Shown: positions 21,977 through 34,033 of the stretch, in pieces
Position numbering within the stretch: the stretch's first letter is position 1
Layout of the letters: every line of letters starts with the position of its first letter
Notes under the pieces: generated by a model
What the model was told of the DNA's origin: nothing
Databases searched by the model: none
Seen by the model: the letters and a program-made list of their open reading frames with translations, nothing else
Position numbers and translations under genes: made by a program
Assembly (NCBI GenBank): GCA_007258455.2
Contig: VDFB02262679.1
Span: 28,377 to 92,376, forward strand
Source: Sequoia sempervirens
Taxonomy: Eukaryota > Streptophyta > Pinopsida > Cupressales > Cupressaceae
DNA length: 64,000 bases
Direction: 5' to 3'

Positions 21977-22988
21977 CTCATCTCTTTTTGGAATTATCAA
22001 GCATTCTTAGCATTCCCTTCACTCTCAACAACACTTCAGCATTCCATTATAGCAACAAAAACACTCTATCAACTCCATAAAGCAAGTGTGAAGCAAGCCA
22101 TTGCATCGTGGGCTTGAGGTTTTGTGAGACCTCCCTTCATCACAATCAAGGCTGTGGTGATTTTTCAAGCCTTATTTCTCCTCCATTGGCTAGTGAGCTA
22201 TTGGTGGGGTGGTAAGGTGTCACTCCCATAATTTATGATTTTTTTGGGTAGCTCTTTATTTTTTTTGTAGTGTTATTTGCATTCCTTCCTTCTTTACTTC
22301 TTTATCACATATTTCTCTATCATTGCTATCTGGTTGTCCATGGAGGTGGAATCACCAAAACAGGGGTCTTACTGAGGTAGGTCCCTATATATCCCCAACA
22401 AATTTCCCCTGTTTCTTGTGTGTAGGTGGATGTACTTTTGGAGCTAGCTAGTGAATTATCACTCTGGGTGAGATTATCTTCGTTGTTTTAGCTCTCATCT
22501 ATCTAGTTTGTCATATCCATTTGTATTTCTCATACTTTATAATTTTGTTTTGCTCATTTAGGAGTCATTAGCTAGGATGTCATCTTGTTTTCTAGCATTT
22601 CATATTGTATTCTCTATCTTCTAATCATACATACACCAACACACCTGAGAGACACAAACATGCCATGTTGTCATCCCAGAACTACGCTTTCGTCCTCAGG
22701 TAAAGAGCTACCTAAGGGACAGTATTGAATTTGAAAACTTGCTCACCTAGCCTAAATTTGGATCATGGGTCTCTAGAGTGATTGAAGGGCATTATAGTCC
22801 TCATCATTCTTATCCCTTGTTTCAAAGCATCCCTTTACAATGAGGTAAGTTAGGGTAGCCTTCTGCTCTTGGCTCTCCCTAACTTGCGGTCTTGATGCAG
22901 CCGGTCCTCTTCTCTAACACTAACATAAAAAACACCTATATAAAAGGGATATAATAATAAATTGAGATATATTATTGAAGATATTGGA
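21977..22988. other. Non-coding, probable LTR relic
   Basis: No domain is recognised. A stretch ending CCCTATATATCCCCAACA near 22397 could be an LTR end of the host relic. The remainder, including a pyrimidine-rich stretch near 22250-22330, shows nothing further. Confidence 0.3.
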
Positions 22989-23155
22989 ATGCTTATGGAG
23001 ATGAACATGGAGGAAAGAATATTGAAACAAGTTCAGAAGAGCTATGAAAAAATGAAAATGTTGAGGTAAGCCAATGCAGAGAAGACAATGAGAGATACTA
23101 CTAAGAATAAGGTAATGGAAAGTATAGAGGAGGGGGATTTTCTACTCATGAGTAT
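22989..23155 (+). pseudogene. Charged frame, possible gypsy integrase C-terminal trace
   Basis: One frame reads EERILKQVQKSYEKMKMLR, a stop at 23067, then NAEKTMRDTTKNKVMESIEE followed by GDFLL. The pattern of a charged helix followed by E-x-G-D-x-x-L-L resembles the region after the core of gypsy integrases. It is short and the match is only suggestive. It ends where the next LTR begins. Confidence 0.25.
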
Positions 23156-24355
23156 TGTTGATGAATATTTTACTTGCAATAAACATGGTGAATAAATTAT
23201 TCACAGACAAGACCCCAAAGAGCCTATCCTTCTTGAAAGATATGGAACAAAGACAATCTAAAAGGTGATTCTACTTTAACAAGAAAAAATTGGCTTTTAG
23301 TTCAATCCCAAGTCCCTGATAACCAGGTCATGATTGCACTAGGGTCACTCTTGGGTATGATGTGATATTTTTGTTAATCTCAAAGGGACCACAGTTGTTT
23401 AGAATTGAATATTTTAGGCAATGAATTTTCAATTGGATCATAAAGACAAGTATCATGAAATCGAAAGATTTGCAATAATATTTCTTGAACATCACAAATT
23501 CTTTGTTATCACTTAAGTAGATTTAGCATTAAGCATTCAAAAATTTCATAGAAAATGAAATATCTTCAAAAAAATCCCATCCATTCATTTAATTTTGAAG
23601 CATTTTCAAGAATTTAAACATCTACTCTAAAAAAAAGCATAAAATACTAAAAATTAAAATTTTCTCTTGGTTATTCTCCATGCATGCCCCAAAGAATTAA
23701 TTAAAATAGAGAAAACTACTTTATGCTTCACCAGATTGCTTCACAACTACATATAAAATAGTGTGAGCTTTTAAAGAGAGGGTTTTTATTTCTATACACG
23801 GAGTAGGTTATGTATGCACCCTTAAATGGAATAGCATACAGTCTTGTTCGGTTGAACTAACAAAACCAGATACAAAAGATTCATGATATAGGTAGCTATC
23901 TAATTGGCTCTGATATTAATCAATGTCTATGTGCATACAAATTTTTATGTCGAAATGATTCAAAAAATAGGAAAAAAGAACAAAACTTGAAAAAAAATTA
24001 TCCTCTTCTGACATCCAAAAATTTTGAACTTAAAATAAAAAAAGGGGTATCCTCTGGCCTTTTATAGAACACAAGGCTTAGATAGGATAAGAAAAATACA
24101 TGAGAGGAAATCCAAGGGACCAATCACATCAAGAAACATGGAATGTAGTGACTGATAGAGGAATTGCAATTGAAGTCAATGAAAGTCAACTCCAATTACA
24201 CGTTGAAGCTCTTCAGGTGTTAATCTTTAATTATCAAGGTTCTTTCTTTGAACCAAACAAATACACTCAACCAAAATATAGGAACTTCCCACAAAATCAG
24301 AGTGATTAGGTGGAAGTATTGTTCCTACACCTCAAGTTCAACCTTAGTTTGAACA
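23156..24355. repeat. Left LTR of the coding-poor element
   Basis: 1200 bp. It gives the empty-site sequence for the copia insertion: near 23312 it reads CCCTGATAACCAGGTCATG without interruption. A TATA-like CTTTTATAGAACAC lies near 24058. Confidence 0.8.
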
Positions 24356-27300
24356 TTCTAGGAATGAGCTATTCTCAAAATAAGTACACTTCTCTGCTAC
24401 ATGCTTGAACTCCAACGTCTTGGGATTCCAGTATTTGGCACACCTTTGCAATGAACTCTATTCCAACATGTGATTTTAAAGTACATCATTGAACCTAGAA
24501 ACATCATCAGATTTGTTCACAAATACAATTTTCCTGACCATCCATACCCAAACTTTGCATTGCAATCTATATCTCCTGCAATCACAAATTCCACATATTA
24601 AATCAATTTTAATGAAAGAAAACATTTATAACATCTCATGTAAATAAAGCCATTATTCAAATGTTAGTATGAAAATCTCATAAATAACATGTTTTCTAGC
24701 ATATCATAAATCTTCACATATATACTGGATTACCATAATCATTAGATAATCTCAAAACTTATAAAATTTCATTTCACATTACAACCCAGTACTCAGTATT
24801 CAACTTTACCCATGAACATTCCCAGACTTTGGTTTTATCGAAATTCCATTTTACCAGACTCCATCTTACCAGAGTATAAACATTGGACCAGAGCCTTCCA
24901 TTCTAAACTTGCATTACCTTTCTCCTTTTCAAACGTTTCTTGTTCCCTGTACCTGGTACCTAAAACACTTACATTACAAAGTACTTTTATTAAAGATTTC
25001 TCTTTTCTTTTCACTTCCAGTGGTCTTTCAATTTTCTAGCTCTTGTCATAAGAGTTATTTTTTCACTTGGGTCCCAAAGTCTTTCAATCTTGGGGCATGT
25101 TCTAAGACCACACAACAAATTGCAACCAGTAAAACCAAATTCAAATCAAATTTGACATTAAATCGCCAGTCATAAATTAAAATTTATACATATTTTAAAA
25201 TAATAAATTTTACCTTTACCTAGATTTTGGCATAAAAAAGTAAAACTCCTCTGAAAACATCCATGTGTGCTCTGATTAATTCTAGTTTTTGGAACTCAGC
25301 GAAAAGAATTAGTTCATTAACATTGAACTACATAATATAGTAATCCTACAAATTCAACTAGGGATAGAGCCTTGCTACTAGTCAAGCGTCCATAGCCCCG
25401 ATAAGGTTATCTCCATAATTCCCCCAAACATAGCTCTCCTGCCAACTAGGCATCTATAGCCCCGGTAGAGTTATTTGGATAGCCTAAAGAGTTTTTTTTC
25501 AGATATAGCAATGATAGCTCATTTTTCTTTTTTAATATTTCAATGATAGCTCTTTTATCAACTTGCAAGCAATGAAGCCCCGCTCTTAGGTTGGTAATTA
25601 CAGCGGTAGCGAAGGTTACTTTTTAATTTTTCATTCAATGCAAATCCCCTCATCAATTTAGTACTTCCCAAAAACTCATTTAATAATTTCCTATAAGTGT
25701 GTGTTTCCATCTAAATTTCACTACTTTATGCCAAATCTTATCTAACCGTAACTCACTATAGGTTAGAAAATATGCATAAATTAAAGTTTAGCAACAAACA
25801 ATTTAATCACCAAATTTAAATCTAAATTTAGAAACATTAGTTACCACCCTTCTAATTAAGTTTTATGGAAACTACTAAAAATTCTACTAACAATTCTGAT
25901 TTGACAGCGCTGCACTTCATTAATGGATCAGAAATGACATGATTACCTTGAAACACGATCACATTATTTTGCATTAAATTCACATGCCTTATTTCACACA
26001 TTATTTATTTCAACTTACCTGGGTGATGATGTGTACTTCCTTGTCAGCTTCATTTTCCTTTTTGTTTTGCACACATAAGCACCTCCATAATTAATACGGC
26101 TCTTAAAAAAATGAAATGACCACTATTAACTTTGAAATCTTAAACTTGCTTGATTCACAATCTTCGTACTATTCAAATCTGAAGCAATTTATCACCAACT
26201 ATGTGAAAAGAATTAATTTGATTTAACCTTTTGCTCTGAAGATAATTATCCAACTGCCACCTTGCTTACGATTTCTAGAAGTTCACTCAAGGAAACTATG
26301 CACCACAACTTTCTCACGACTCTCTATAAATTCTGCATTTCTTCTTGAATTCTTTACACATTTTCTTTCTTTCTTGTCTTATTCCTATAATTTTTCTCTA
26401 TGCATTCTCATTTGCTTCTTGCCCATGGATACTCCAATTTTCTTAAGTTTCCCTCGCTGCTAGAATGTTTTATTAGGGAGCATCACGCCGCAAAGGCTTG
26501 AAAATGTTTTCTTTATTAGGAATTCTAGTTTCACAATGCCAAATTTGTGCTAGTCCTTGGGGGAAAGTATGTTGAATCTAGCTGCTACTTTTGCTTCTAT
26601 TATGATGTGGCTTCTCTTTTTTAGCGTCACTTTTAGATATTGGGATACCTATTGAAGATGTTCGCTCGACTACCAATTTGATATTGAGGCCTAAATATCT
26701 AGAGAATCTAGATACTATTTTATCTATTGCACACTAGACCATTGGGGTTCCCTCCATGGATGATATTCCCCAGTTCTTGGAATATGGGGAAGTCATTCCA
26801 CTCTAGCGTTTCCTTACTGATCTCCATATTTGTGACTTTGAAATTCACTGGGAACTCACCTATACAGTGTATTTAGCCCTAATAGAAGAGGCATCCCACA
26901 TTGACTGAATGGCTACTACCATCTGCAACTTTGATCAATCTTTTTTTGACTTTTTTGATCTTTTGAAACAAGGATTTTTGATATCTCATGTATATACGTG
27001 ATATACACATATATATGTAACTTTTGGTACATCTTAAAGCATGTTTTACTGTGCATGGTTTTATCATTTTACATTTCACAGTTCAATTTTACAAATGTTT
27101 GAATTAACTTATGTTAAAGATAGGTTTAAGCATAATTTGCTAATGCAGAGGCCAAACAAAAGAAAAGAACAAAAAATGAAGAAAGAAAACAAAACAAAAT
27201 AGAACCCTACAAAAAGAAAATTAACCCTAACTACCATAATTCTAGCATAACAAAAGATTAACCCTAATAAAGTAGCTTGTTTCAATTTCTGTGACTATTT

Positions 27301-28355
27301 CTTTTGAAGTTTGGTACGAATTACAATAGGTTTATCTTTAAATTCATTTAACAAAATTTCCAATTTCCTACTCTAACAATGAATTATCTTAAATTTTCTA
27401 TGTTTAATAATCATAAATTCAAAAGCGTACTTACAAATGACTTGGCTCATATGTATGAAAATGACCTCATTAAAGATCAATTTCACCCATTTCATCTAAT
27501 GCGACCATACTCTACCTTCCTCCATCCCTAGTCCATTTCCATGAATGGTTGTGTCCATTTCTCTGCTTTCTCCTCCTCTGAAAATATTCATGCCTTTGGT
27601 CTTGTCTTCACTTTGCATTTTGTTAGACCAAGATATGTCACTATTTATATTGTTATCAGAGAGAGAAAAAGTAAAAGTTTGATACTTTGTATCTTGAATA
27701 GAATCAGGAAAATTTCCTTTTATAAATTGTGAATTTTGAACTTGGAGAAAAATACACATGTTTCCCTCTTGATTTTCCCGCTCCTTCTAGTTATCTACAT
27801 TTTCCATGTATAAGGAGAATGATGATTCATCAATGTCATTTTCTCGTTTCTGATGCGATGTCTCTGAATCTCAACATTCTCACCTATTTTTCTACAAAAC
27901 ATTAGGATTTTCTTTATAATAATTATAGTTTTCCAACTATTTTGATGTATCAGTTAGTTTTTTAATATTTCCAATTCCATTAGGGTTAAACATTTTTCTC
28001 ATTAACAATTCCTTTCTTTTAGCAGTTATAACTTCTTTTGTTAACAAAATTACTTTACTTATGGCCAAACTTATCATAGTTAAAAAAAATCACACTCGAG
28101 TTCACCGTGATTAGTTGTATCATGAATTCTACACTAGGTGACCCTACCAAAAGTGAATAAACTCAAAGAATGTAATTTCTAGTTAAAATTTTTCCAAAGT
28201 TTTTTAACTTCCATACTAAAAAGCCAGCTTGCACTCAATATCACTTTACAAGCTTCTCACCAAACTCAATACTAATAATTCAAAGTATAGCCCTCCAATT
28301 CAAAAGAATAAGGCCTAAAATATTTAAAGATGGCCCTCCTTCTAGTGCCAGTTAC
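24356..28355. other. Interior of the coding-poor element, no gene recognised
   Basis: Four kilobases with no ORF above 90 codons and no recognised domain. There are two near-copies of ATAGCCCCGATAAGGTTAT at about 25391 and 25450, two of CAATGATAGCTC at 25508 and 25551, and a TATATACG/TATATAT stretch near 26990-27016. The frames at 24812-25175 and 27496-27759 look like chance. Confidence 0.55.
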
Positions 28356-28518
28356 TGTTGACGATGATTTTACTCACAACAAATAGGGCAAATAAATTCT
28401 TCACATACAAGACTGCAAAGAGCCTATCCTTCTTGAAAGATATGGAACAAAGACAATCTAAAAGGAGATTATGATTTAATACAAAAATATTGGCTTTAGT
28501 TCAATCCCATGTCTTTGA
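28356..28518. repeat. Right LTR of the coding-poor element, first part
   Basis: Matches the first ~160 bases of the left LTR, then breaks at the copia insertion. It resumes at 35404. Confidence 0.78.
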
Positions 28519-29860
28519 TGTATGGAAAGCTTAGGTGCGGAACAAACTCTTCTAACATCAAAACCTCAGGGAAGAATGCAGAGGTGACTTTAAATTTTCA
28601 ATTACAATCCAATTAAGATACTCATGAAAGAAATAACAGAAATAGAGAAATTAACATACACAATTTGGACACCAGATTTACATGGGAAAACCCTTATGGG
28701 AGAAAAACCCACCACACCAAGAAAATTCCCTTTGTATTATAGTAAACAAAATTACATACAAAGTACAAAGTTAACTTTATGATGTCAATTTACAATAGCA
28801 TAATTTTCTGATCAACCTTGTACAGAAACGCTCTCAGAAAACATCCAAAGAATTCACTCAAAACAATCGTATTCAATTTATCAAAATTTCATTATCTCAC
28901 ACACATTGTTACTCATCGAACTACTCATTGTCATCTGTCATTGTCCCACATAGTCGTGTTCCTCATAGCCTATTCATCTCCGTCACAAGAATGGTTGTAA
29001 TAGTCTAACTACTAATAGTTCACCTTTCACTTGTCTGATTGGCTCAAAATAGACCACAAAGGATAGTCATTTGGTCAAGGCATTCAAACAGTATCATATT
29101 TCAGTGAGACACTAAGTCGTGTCTCCCCGATCCCACAATACCCAACTATTGTTATCGAGCAAAGTCACCACTATCGGCGAGAGGTCATATCAAACACAAC
29201 ATAATCTTGTGTAGATCTATCGGCAAGAGTTTCACTATAGCTAAGAGTCTTAAAGATCCTCTATGTCATATCAATTTTCATACCCATCATAGAGAAGAAA
29301 ACCATCAACAAGAGTTCCTACCGAAAACATACCTGTCGGTGAGACAAACAATATCACTAGGACTTCACATCAATATTTAACTCATATAGCTCTATCGGTG
29401 AGACCATCACTATTGGTGAGACATCATACTGAGCACAGAACAATCGAAGAGAGAAATTCTATCACCAAGAGTTCATACTGAATACACAACTGTCAACAAG
29501 AGAAACATCCATTGGTTAAACTCTTATCAAGCCTTCATGTCACCCCAAAGACATTCTTGTGTAAGACCATCAGTGAAACTAACACTATTGGAACAAGTCA
29601 TTCGGAAGGGTCACATCTCTCCCTGATATCCAATAGGAACTAACCTATCGGAAAGAGGTCTTCCTAGGCAGAAAGAGATGGGAAACTCACAGCGATCGAC
29701 ATGTCTTGCCAATGACTTTCATCGGCAAGATAGAACCAAAGCCTCGGTGACCTTCAATCTATGAACATAGCTGCTAGTCAATAGGACTTCCAGAGGGTCT
29801 CATTGACTTTTCTCTTTCAGGAGTTTACATGTTAGTAATATTGAGGCATAATTTCCATCA
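28519..29860 (-). repeat. 3' LTR of the copia element
   Basis: About 1342 bp. Compared with its partner it has lost many CpG sites: TCGGCGAGA words appear as TTGGTGAGA or TCAACAAGA. It lacks a ~30-base stretch present near 35145 in the other LTR. Confidence 0.85.
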
Positions 29861-29939
29861 ATCTCTCACTTGACAAAAATCTTACTGACACCTCCAAAGC
29901 ATAGCAAACTACTAAAATTCATGGGCACTGAGGCCCATC

Positions 29940-30658
29940 AAACTAGCACACCACCTGAACTTGGTTGTGCTCACTGGTGTTGACAATGCATTTGCAACAT
30001 TTTCCAGAGTATTCACTTTTTCTAAAAAGACATTTCCATCCTCCACCATATCTCATACAAAATGATACTACACATCAATATGTTTCATCCTAGCATGGAA
30101 AGTAGGAATTTTCACCAAACAAATAGCACTCTAACTGTCACAATAAATTGTAAATTTCCCTTCATCAAACCCAATGTTAGAATAAAAAAATTTTAACCAA
30201 ATTGCTTCTTTACAAGCATGTGTTGCTACCATGTATTTTGCCTCTGTAGTGGACAAAGCGACTACAGCCTGCTGCTTAATCATCCAACTAACTGCACCAC
30301 CATTCATCATGAAAATATATCCATTGGTGGATCTTCTACTGTCAATGTCCCTTGCCCAATTAGAATCCACATAGCCTCGAATGTTGAGAGTCCTCTATGA
30401 TTCAATCAAATTTCCATGGTAACACAAAGCATATTCTGAAGTTCCCTTTAGATAACTAAACACTCTTTTCACAATATCCCAATGTGTCCTTCCAAGATTC
30501 GCCATAAAATGACTTAGTACTCCCACTGCTTGGGAAATGTCTAGCCTTGTACAAACCATTGCATACATTAAACTGCCAACTGCACTAGCATAAGGCACTC
30601 TGGTCATGTGCTCCATCTTAGTAGGAAATTTTGGACATTCTTCAAAAGATAGCTTCAT
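29940..30658 (-). pseudogene. Copia RNase H remnant
   Basis: RNase H removes the RNA template during reverse transcription. Visible are YVDSNWARDIDSRRSTNGY (with the first catalytic Asp), ALSTTEAKYMVATHA (the catalytic Glu context) and YCDS followed by a stop in place of Q. A broken tail reads MKHIDV, stop, YHFV near 30080, corresponding to the conserved end of copia Pol. Stops fall near 30398, 30130 and 30070. The upstream part, from 30658, covers the connection to reverse transcriptase (VPYASAVGSLMYAMVCTRLD). Confidence 0.85.
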
Positions 30659-30679
30659 TCCCTACAAAAATCGAGCAGC

Positions 30680-31589
30680 TAGCTACTTGCATTCATTCAT
30701 ACAAAATCTCTCCAAAATAGTATTAATATACTTACTCTGATTGAGCCAAAGTTTTCTACTCTTCATGTCCCTGGTTATTTCCATTCCCAGAATATACCTA
30801 GCTGCACCAAGATCTTTCATTTTGAACTTTGCAAACAATTGAGATTTTAGATCAAAAATCATTAACTTACCATTGCCTATGAACAACATATCATCAACAT
30901 AGAGAGAAATAATAAGAATACGAGCACTTTTAACTTTGAATTACACACAGTGATCAAACTTTGATCTTACAAATCACAATGACAAAACAAAAGTATCAGA
31001 CTTCTGGTACCACATTCTAGGGGATTGTTTCAATCCATATAGAGATTTTTTCAACTTGCAAACTAGATTTTCTTTACCTTTTTCCACAAAGTGCTCTGGC
31101 TGGGACATGTAAATTTCTTCTTCAAGATCACCATGAAAAAATGTTGTCTTCACATCCATTTGTTTAATCTATAAGTCATAAGTTGCTACAAGTGACAAAA
31201 TAAATCTGATAGATGTCAGCTTAGCTACAAGAGAAAATATTTCCCCATAATCAATTCCCTCTACCTGGGAATAACCCTTCACAACCAACCTCACCTTATA
31301 CTTTTCCACACTGCCATCCAGACCTATTTTCTTTTTAAATACCCATTTATAGCCAAAATATTTTCTGCCTTCAGGCAAGGGCACAAAACTCCAAGTTTAA
31401 TTTTTTTTCTAATAATGTCATTTCTTCATTCATGACTTCCAACCAAGAGTTTGAATCAGACATTCTAAATGCCTCTTTCATAGTCCTAGGCTCATCAGTG
31501 CTAGAAATTAAAGCATAGGCACAAGTAGAATCTAACATAGAGAACCCATACCTATCAGGTTTCTTTCTTTCATGTGTTGACCTCCTCAC
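30680..31589 (-). pseudogene. Copia reverse transcriptase remnant
   Basis: RNA-dependent DNA polymerase of the element, in four pieces. Going down the minus strand: WLEVMNEEMTLLEK, then after a frame change YKWVFKKKIGLDGS and KVRLVVKGYSQVEGIDY, then MDVKTTFFHGDLEEEIYM and LKKSLYGLKQSPRMWYQK, then YVDDMLFIG. The catalytic Y-V-D-D is intact at 30890-30901. Stops separate the pieces near 31386, 31166, 30970-30940 and 30682. The fragments cover nearly the whole copia RVT_2 domain, so family assignment is secure. Confidence 0.92.
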
Positions 31590-31740
31590 AGGCTGAGGCT
31601 AAGATTCTTCTTCTTTAGAACTCTCAGAACTACTTGAGCTCTCCTCAGTTTCAGGTACATTTTGAATTTTCAATTCCTCTTTATCTAGTGTCAAAGGAAT
31701 TTCAACTACATCCTTTTTATCTTCTGATTTTTGACTCTGA

Positions 31741-32850
31741 CTATAGATCTAGAGTAGAAGGCTTCAGCTCATGAAAAATAACACTTTTACTGTATAGAAC
31801 CTTCTCTATATCAGGATTCCAAAGCTTGCATCCTTTTATGCCAGCACTATAACCAATAAAAATACATTTAACAGCCTTGTTTTCCAATTTAGATCTTTTC
31901 TCATTCATCACATATGCATATGCCTCATAGCCAAAGACTTGAATGTGTCTCAGAGAGGGATTCTGTCTAGACCATGCTTCCAAAGGTGTTTTCTCAACAA
32001 GAGCGGAATTAGGAGAATAGTTTATCAAGTAACATGATTTTGCAATTGCCCCAGCCTAGAACTTCTCCTCTGAGCCAACACTGCTCAGCATACTTCGTGC
32101 TCTTTCCATCACTGTCCTGTTGAACCTTTTTGCAATTCCATTCTGCTACGGAGTGTAGGGTGTAGTTTTATGTCTTTTAATTTCATGATCTTTATAGTAC
32201 CTCTCGAATTCATCAGAACAAAACTCACCGCCATTGTCAGTCCTTAAACATTTTATTTTTCTTCTAGTATGATTTTCCACAAGGTTTTAAAATTCCTTAA
32301 AATGATTGGACACTTTTGATTTACTTTTCAAAAAATAAAAAAATGCTCTTCTTGAATAATCATCAATGAACGATACATAATATCTTGATTTAGACAAATA
32401 AGGAACATTTACTGGACCAAAAATGTTAGAATGAATGTAATCAAGTAAACCATAAGATTTGTGAGGATTGGAGTAAAATGAAACATGGTGTTGTTTACCA
32501 TATATACAATGTTCACAAAACTCGAATTCGAGGTTACAATCATCTAGCCCTTCAACTAGGTTTTTATTCTTCAAGGTTTTTAAACCTTTTTCACCAATGT
32601 GGCCAAGCCAATGATGCCAGAGCATAGTCTTTTCTGCTGGAAGTTTAACTTCCATAGAGTTTACACTATCAGGAACTTTTTCCTCTTTTTCTCCATGAGT
32701 AGCTTTCTGTGACTTTATAGAGACACTATTGCATTGAATAGCATGTGCATCCAGCTTATACAGGGTACCAATTCGAGCACCCCTTGCTAGCACCATTGAG
32801 CCTCTAGTCATCTTGCAGCCATTTCCAAAGAATGAGACTTGAACTCCCAC
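31741..32850 (-). pseudogene. Copia integrase with GAG-pre-integrase zinc domain, decayed
   Basis: The N-terminal zinc domain is visible (LWHHWLGHIGEKGLKTL and CEHCIYGKQHHVSF). In the core, the first acidic residue appears as Asn in HSNIFGP (codon at 32425-32427), the second is kept in RTDNGGEF near 32240, and the final Glu is Lys in NGIAKRFNR (codon at 32128-32130). Two of three DDE residues are therefore lost. The C-terminal part reads HIQVFGYEAYAYV and KCIFIGYSAGIKG. Stops include TAG for CAG just before QNG and TAG for TGG after EEKF. It would have inserted cDNA into the genome. Confidence 0.9.
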
Positions 32851-32880
32851 ATTGTTCAGCTTACTAACAAAAAGTAGATT

Positions 32881-33219
32881 TCAAGCTAGACTTGGTATAT
32901 TCATTACATCATTGATTCCCTTCACTCTGCCATCAGGGAACTGAATTTTGACTCTTCCACAACCAACAATTTCCAGCAATGAATCGCTTTCCAAATACAC
33001 CCTTCCACCATCATATTTTTCATACTTAGTGAACCAGTCTCTATGAGATGTCATGTGGAAAGATGCTTCAGAATCAATCAGCCAGACATCATCAAATGCT
33101 TGAGTTGCCAAGGCTGCAATGAAGGCATCTACATCACTCTGAGAAGAATCATTGTCAGAATTCTTCTTCTTCTTCTTCTTTTCCTCCTCTTTGCAATCCT
33201 TATGGACCAAGTTGCCCAT
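32881..33219 (-). pseudogene. Copia aspartic protease remnant
   Basis: The frame reads WLIDSEASFHMTSHRDWF, the copia protease active site with the Gly of D-S-G-A-S changed to Glu, followed by IVGCGRVKIQFPDGRVKGIN and MNIPSLA before a stop. Upstream is the gag-protease linker with a run of lysines encoded by TTC repeats on the plus strand and the acidic NSDNDSSQSDVDAF. It is homologous to the copies at 51.1, 55.1 and 60.4 kb. Confidence 0.9.
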
Positions 33220-33239
33220 AATTCCAACACTTCACCTTA

Positions 33240-33918
33240 GAATTCTTTCTAGGAGACTTTGATCTCCCTTTTCATTTTGATTTGGACTTCTTGTCCTTCT
33301 TCTTGCCTTTTTCTTTCGATCTCCCTCTAACAACAAGAGCCTCCTTCGCCATCTCAGAATATTTTCTTCTCATCTCTTCTGATAATAAAGAAGCAACAAC
33401 ATCTTCCATCTTAAAAGTGGATGTCGTACTCCCAATAGCCATCACCAAGTGATCCCAAGAATCTGGAAAAGAACATAACAACAGCATACAACGATATTCT
33501 TCATCAATCTTCACACCCATAGATTCTAACTGAGCAATCAACATGTTGAAATTATTCAAATGATTAGCAACAGATGCTTCCTCCTACATTTTCAAAGAGT
33601 ACAAATTCTTCCTTAATAAAAACTTATTCACCAAGGACTTGCCCTAATAAATAGCTCCCAGTCTTTTCCACAGAGAACATGCAATCTTTTCTTCGTGAAC
33701 ATTCAGAAGAACAGAGTTTGCTAAATAGAACCTTATTAGCCCCTTTAATTTTTGATCTGCAAGCTCCCAATCCTCTTGCTTCATTCCTGTAGGCATCATT
33801 CTAGACACATCAAGCCATAGATCATGATCAACCAACAAATCTTCCATTTTGAGTTTCCACAACTCAAAATTGTTGCCATTGAATTTCTCAATTTCAATCT
33901 TCCTGACGTGCTTCCCAT
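33240..33918 (-). pseudogene. Copia gag remnant (UBN2 type)
   Basis: It starts at an ATG at 33918 reading MGSTSGR. One missing base soon after shifts the frame, then LWKLKMEDLLVDHDLWLDV and IACSLWKRLGAIY follow, then a stop where CAG is expected, then NFNMLIAQLESMGVKIDEEY and WDHLVMAIGSTTSTFKMEDV. This is the full UBN2 gag fold in pieces. The zinc knuckle near 33200-33235 is destroyed (KCWNYGQLG, second Cys lost, frame broken). Gag forms the particle that carries the RNA. Confidence 0.88.
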
Positions 33919-34018
33919 ATTAATCTATAATTCAAATTACCAGACTTCTACAAGACTCCCACTAAATAGAATTGACACAAAAAGCCCAACCTACCCACAA
34001 GGATAACACAACTAGCCA

Positions 34019-34031
34019 GGCTCTGATACCA
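34019..34031 (-). promoter_or_regulatory. Primer-binding site of the copia element
   Basis: On the minus strand TGGTATCAGAGCC lies two bases inside the LTR end (AG spacer). It is complementary to initiator tRNA-Met. Confidence 0.92.
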
Positions 34032-34033
34032 CT

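Noticed and set aside
24812..25175. Two overlapping short frames in the coding-poor element
   Set aside because: Ser/Phe-rich, unlike any domain I know, and they overlap in different frames.
33043..33240. Plus-strand frame in the copia gag-protease region
   Set aside because: Antisense shadow of the minus-strand protease frame; the Leu run is the TTC repeat read on the other strand.
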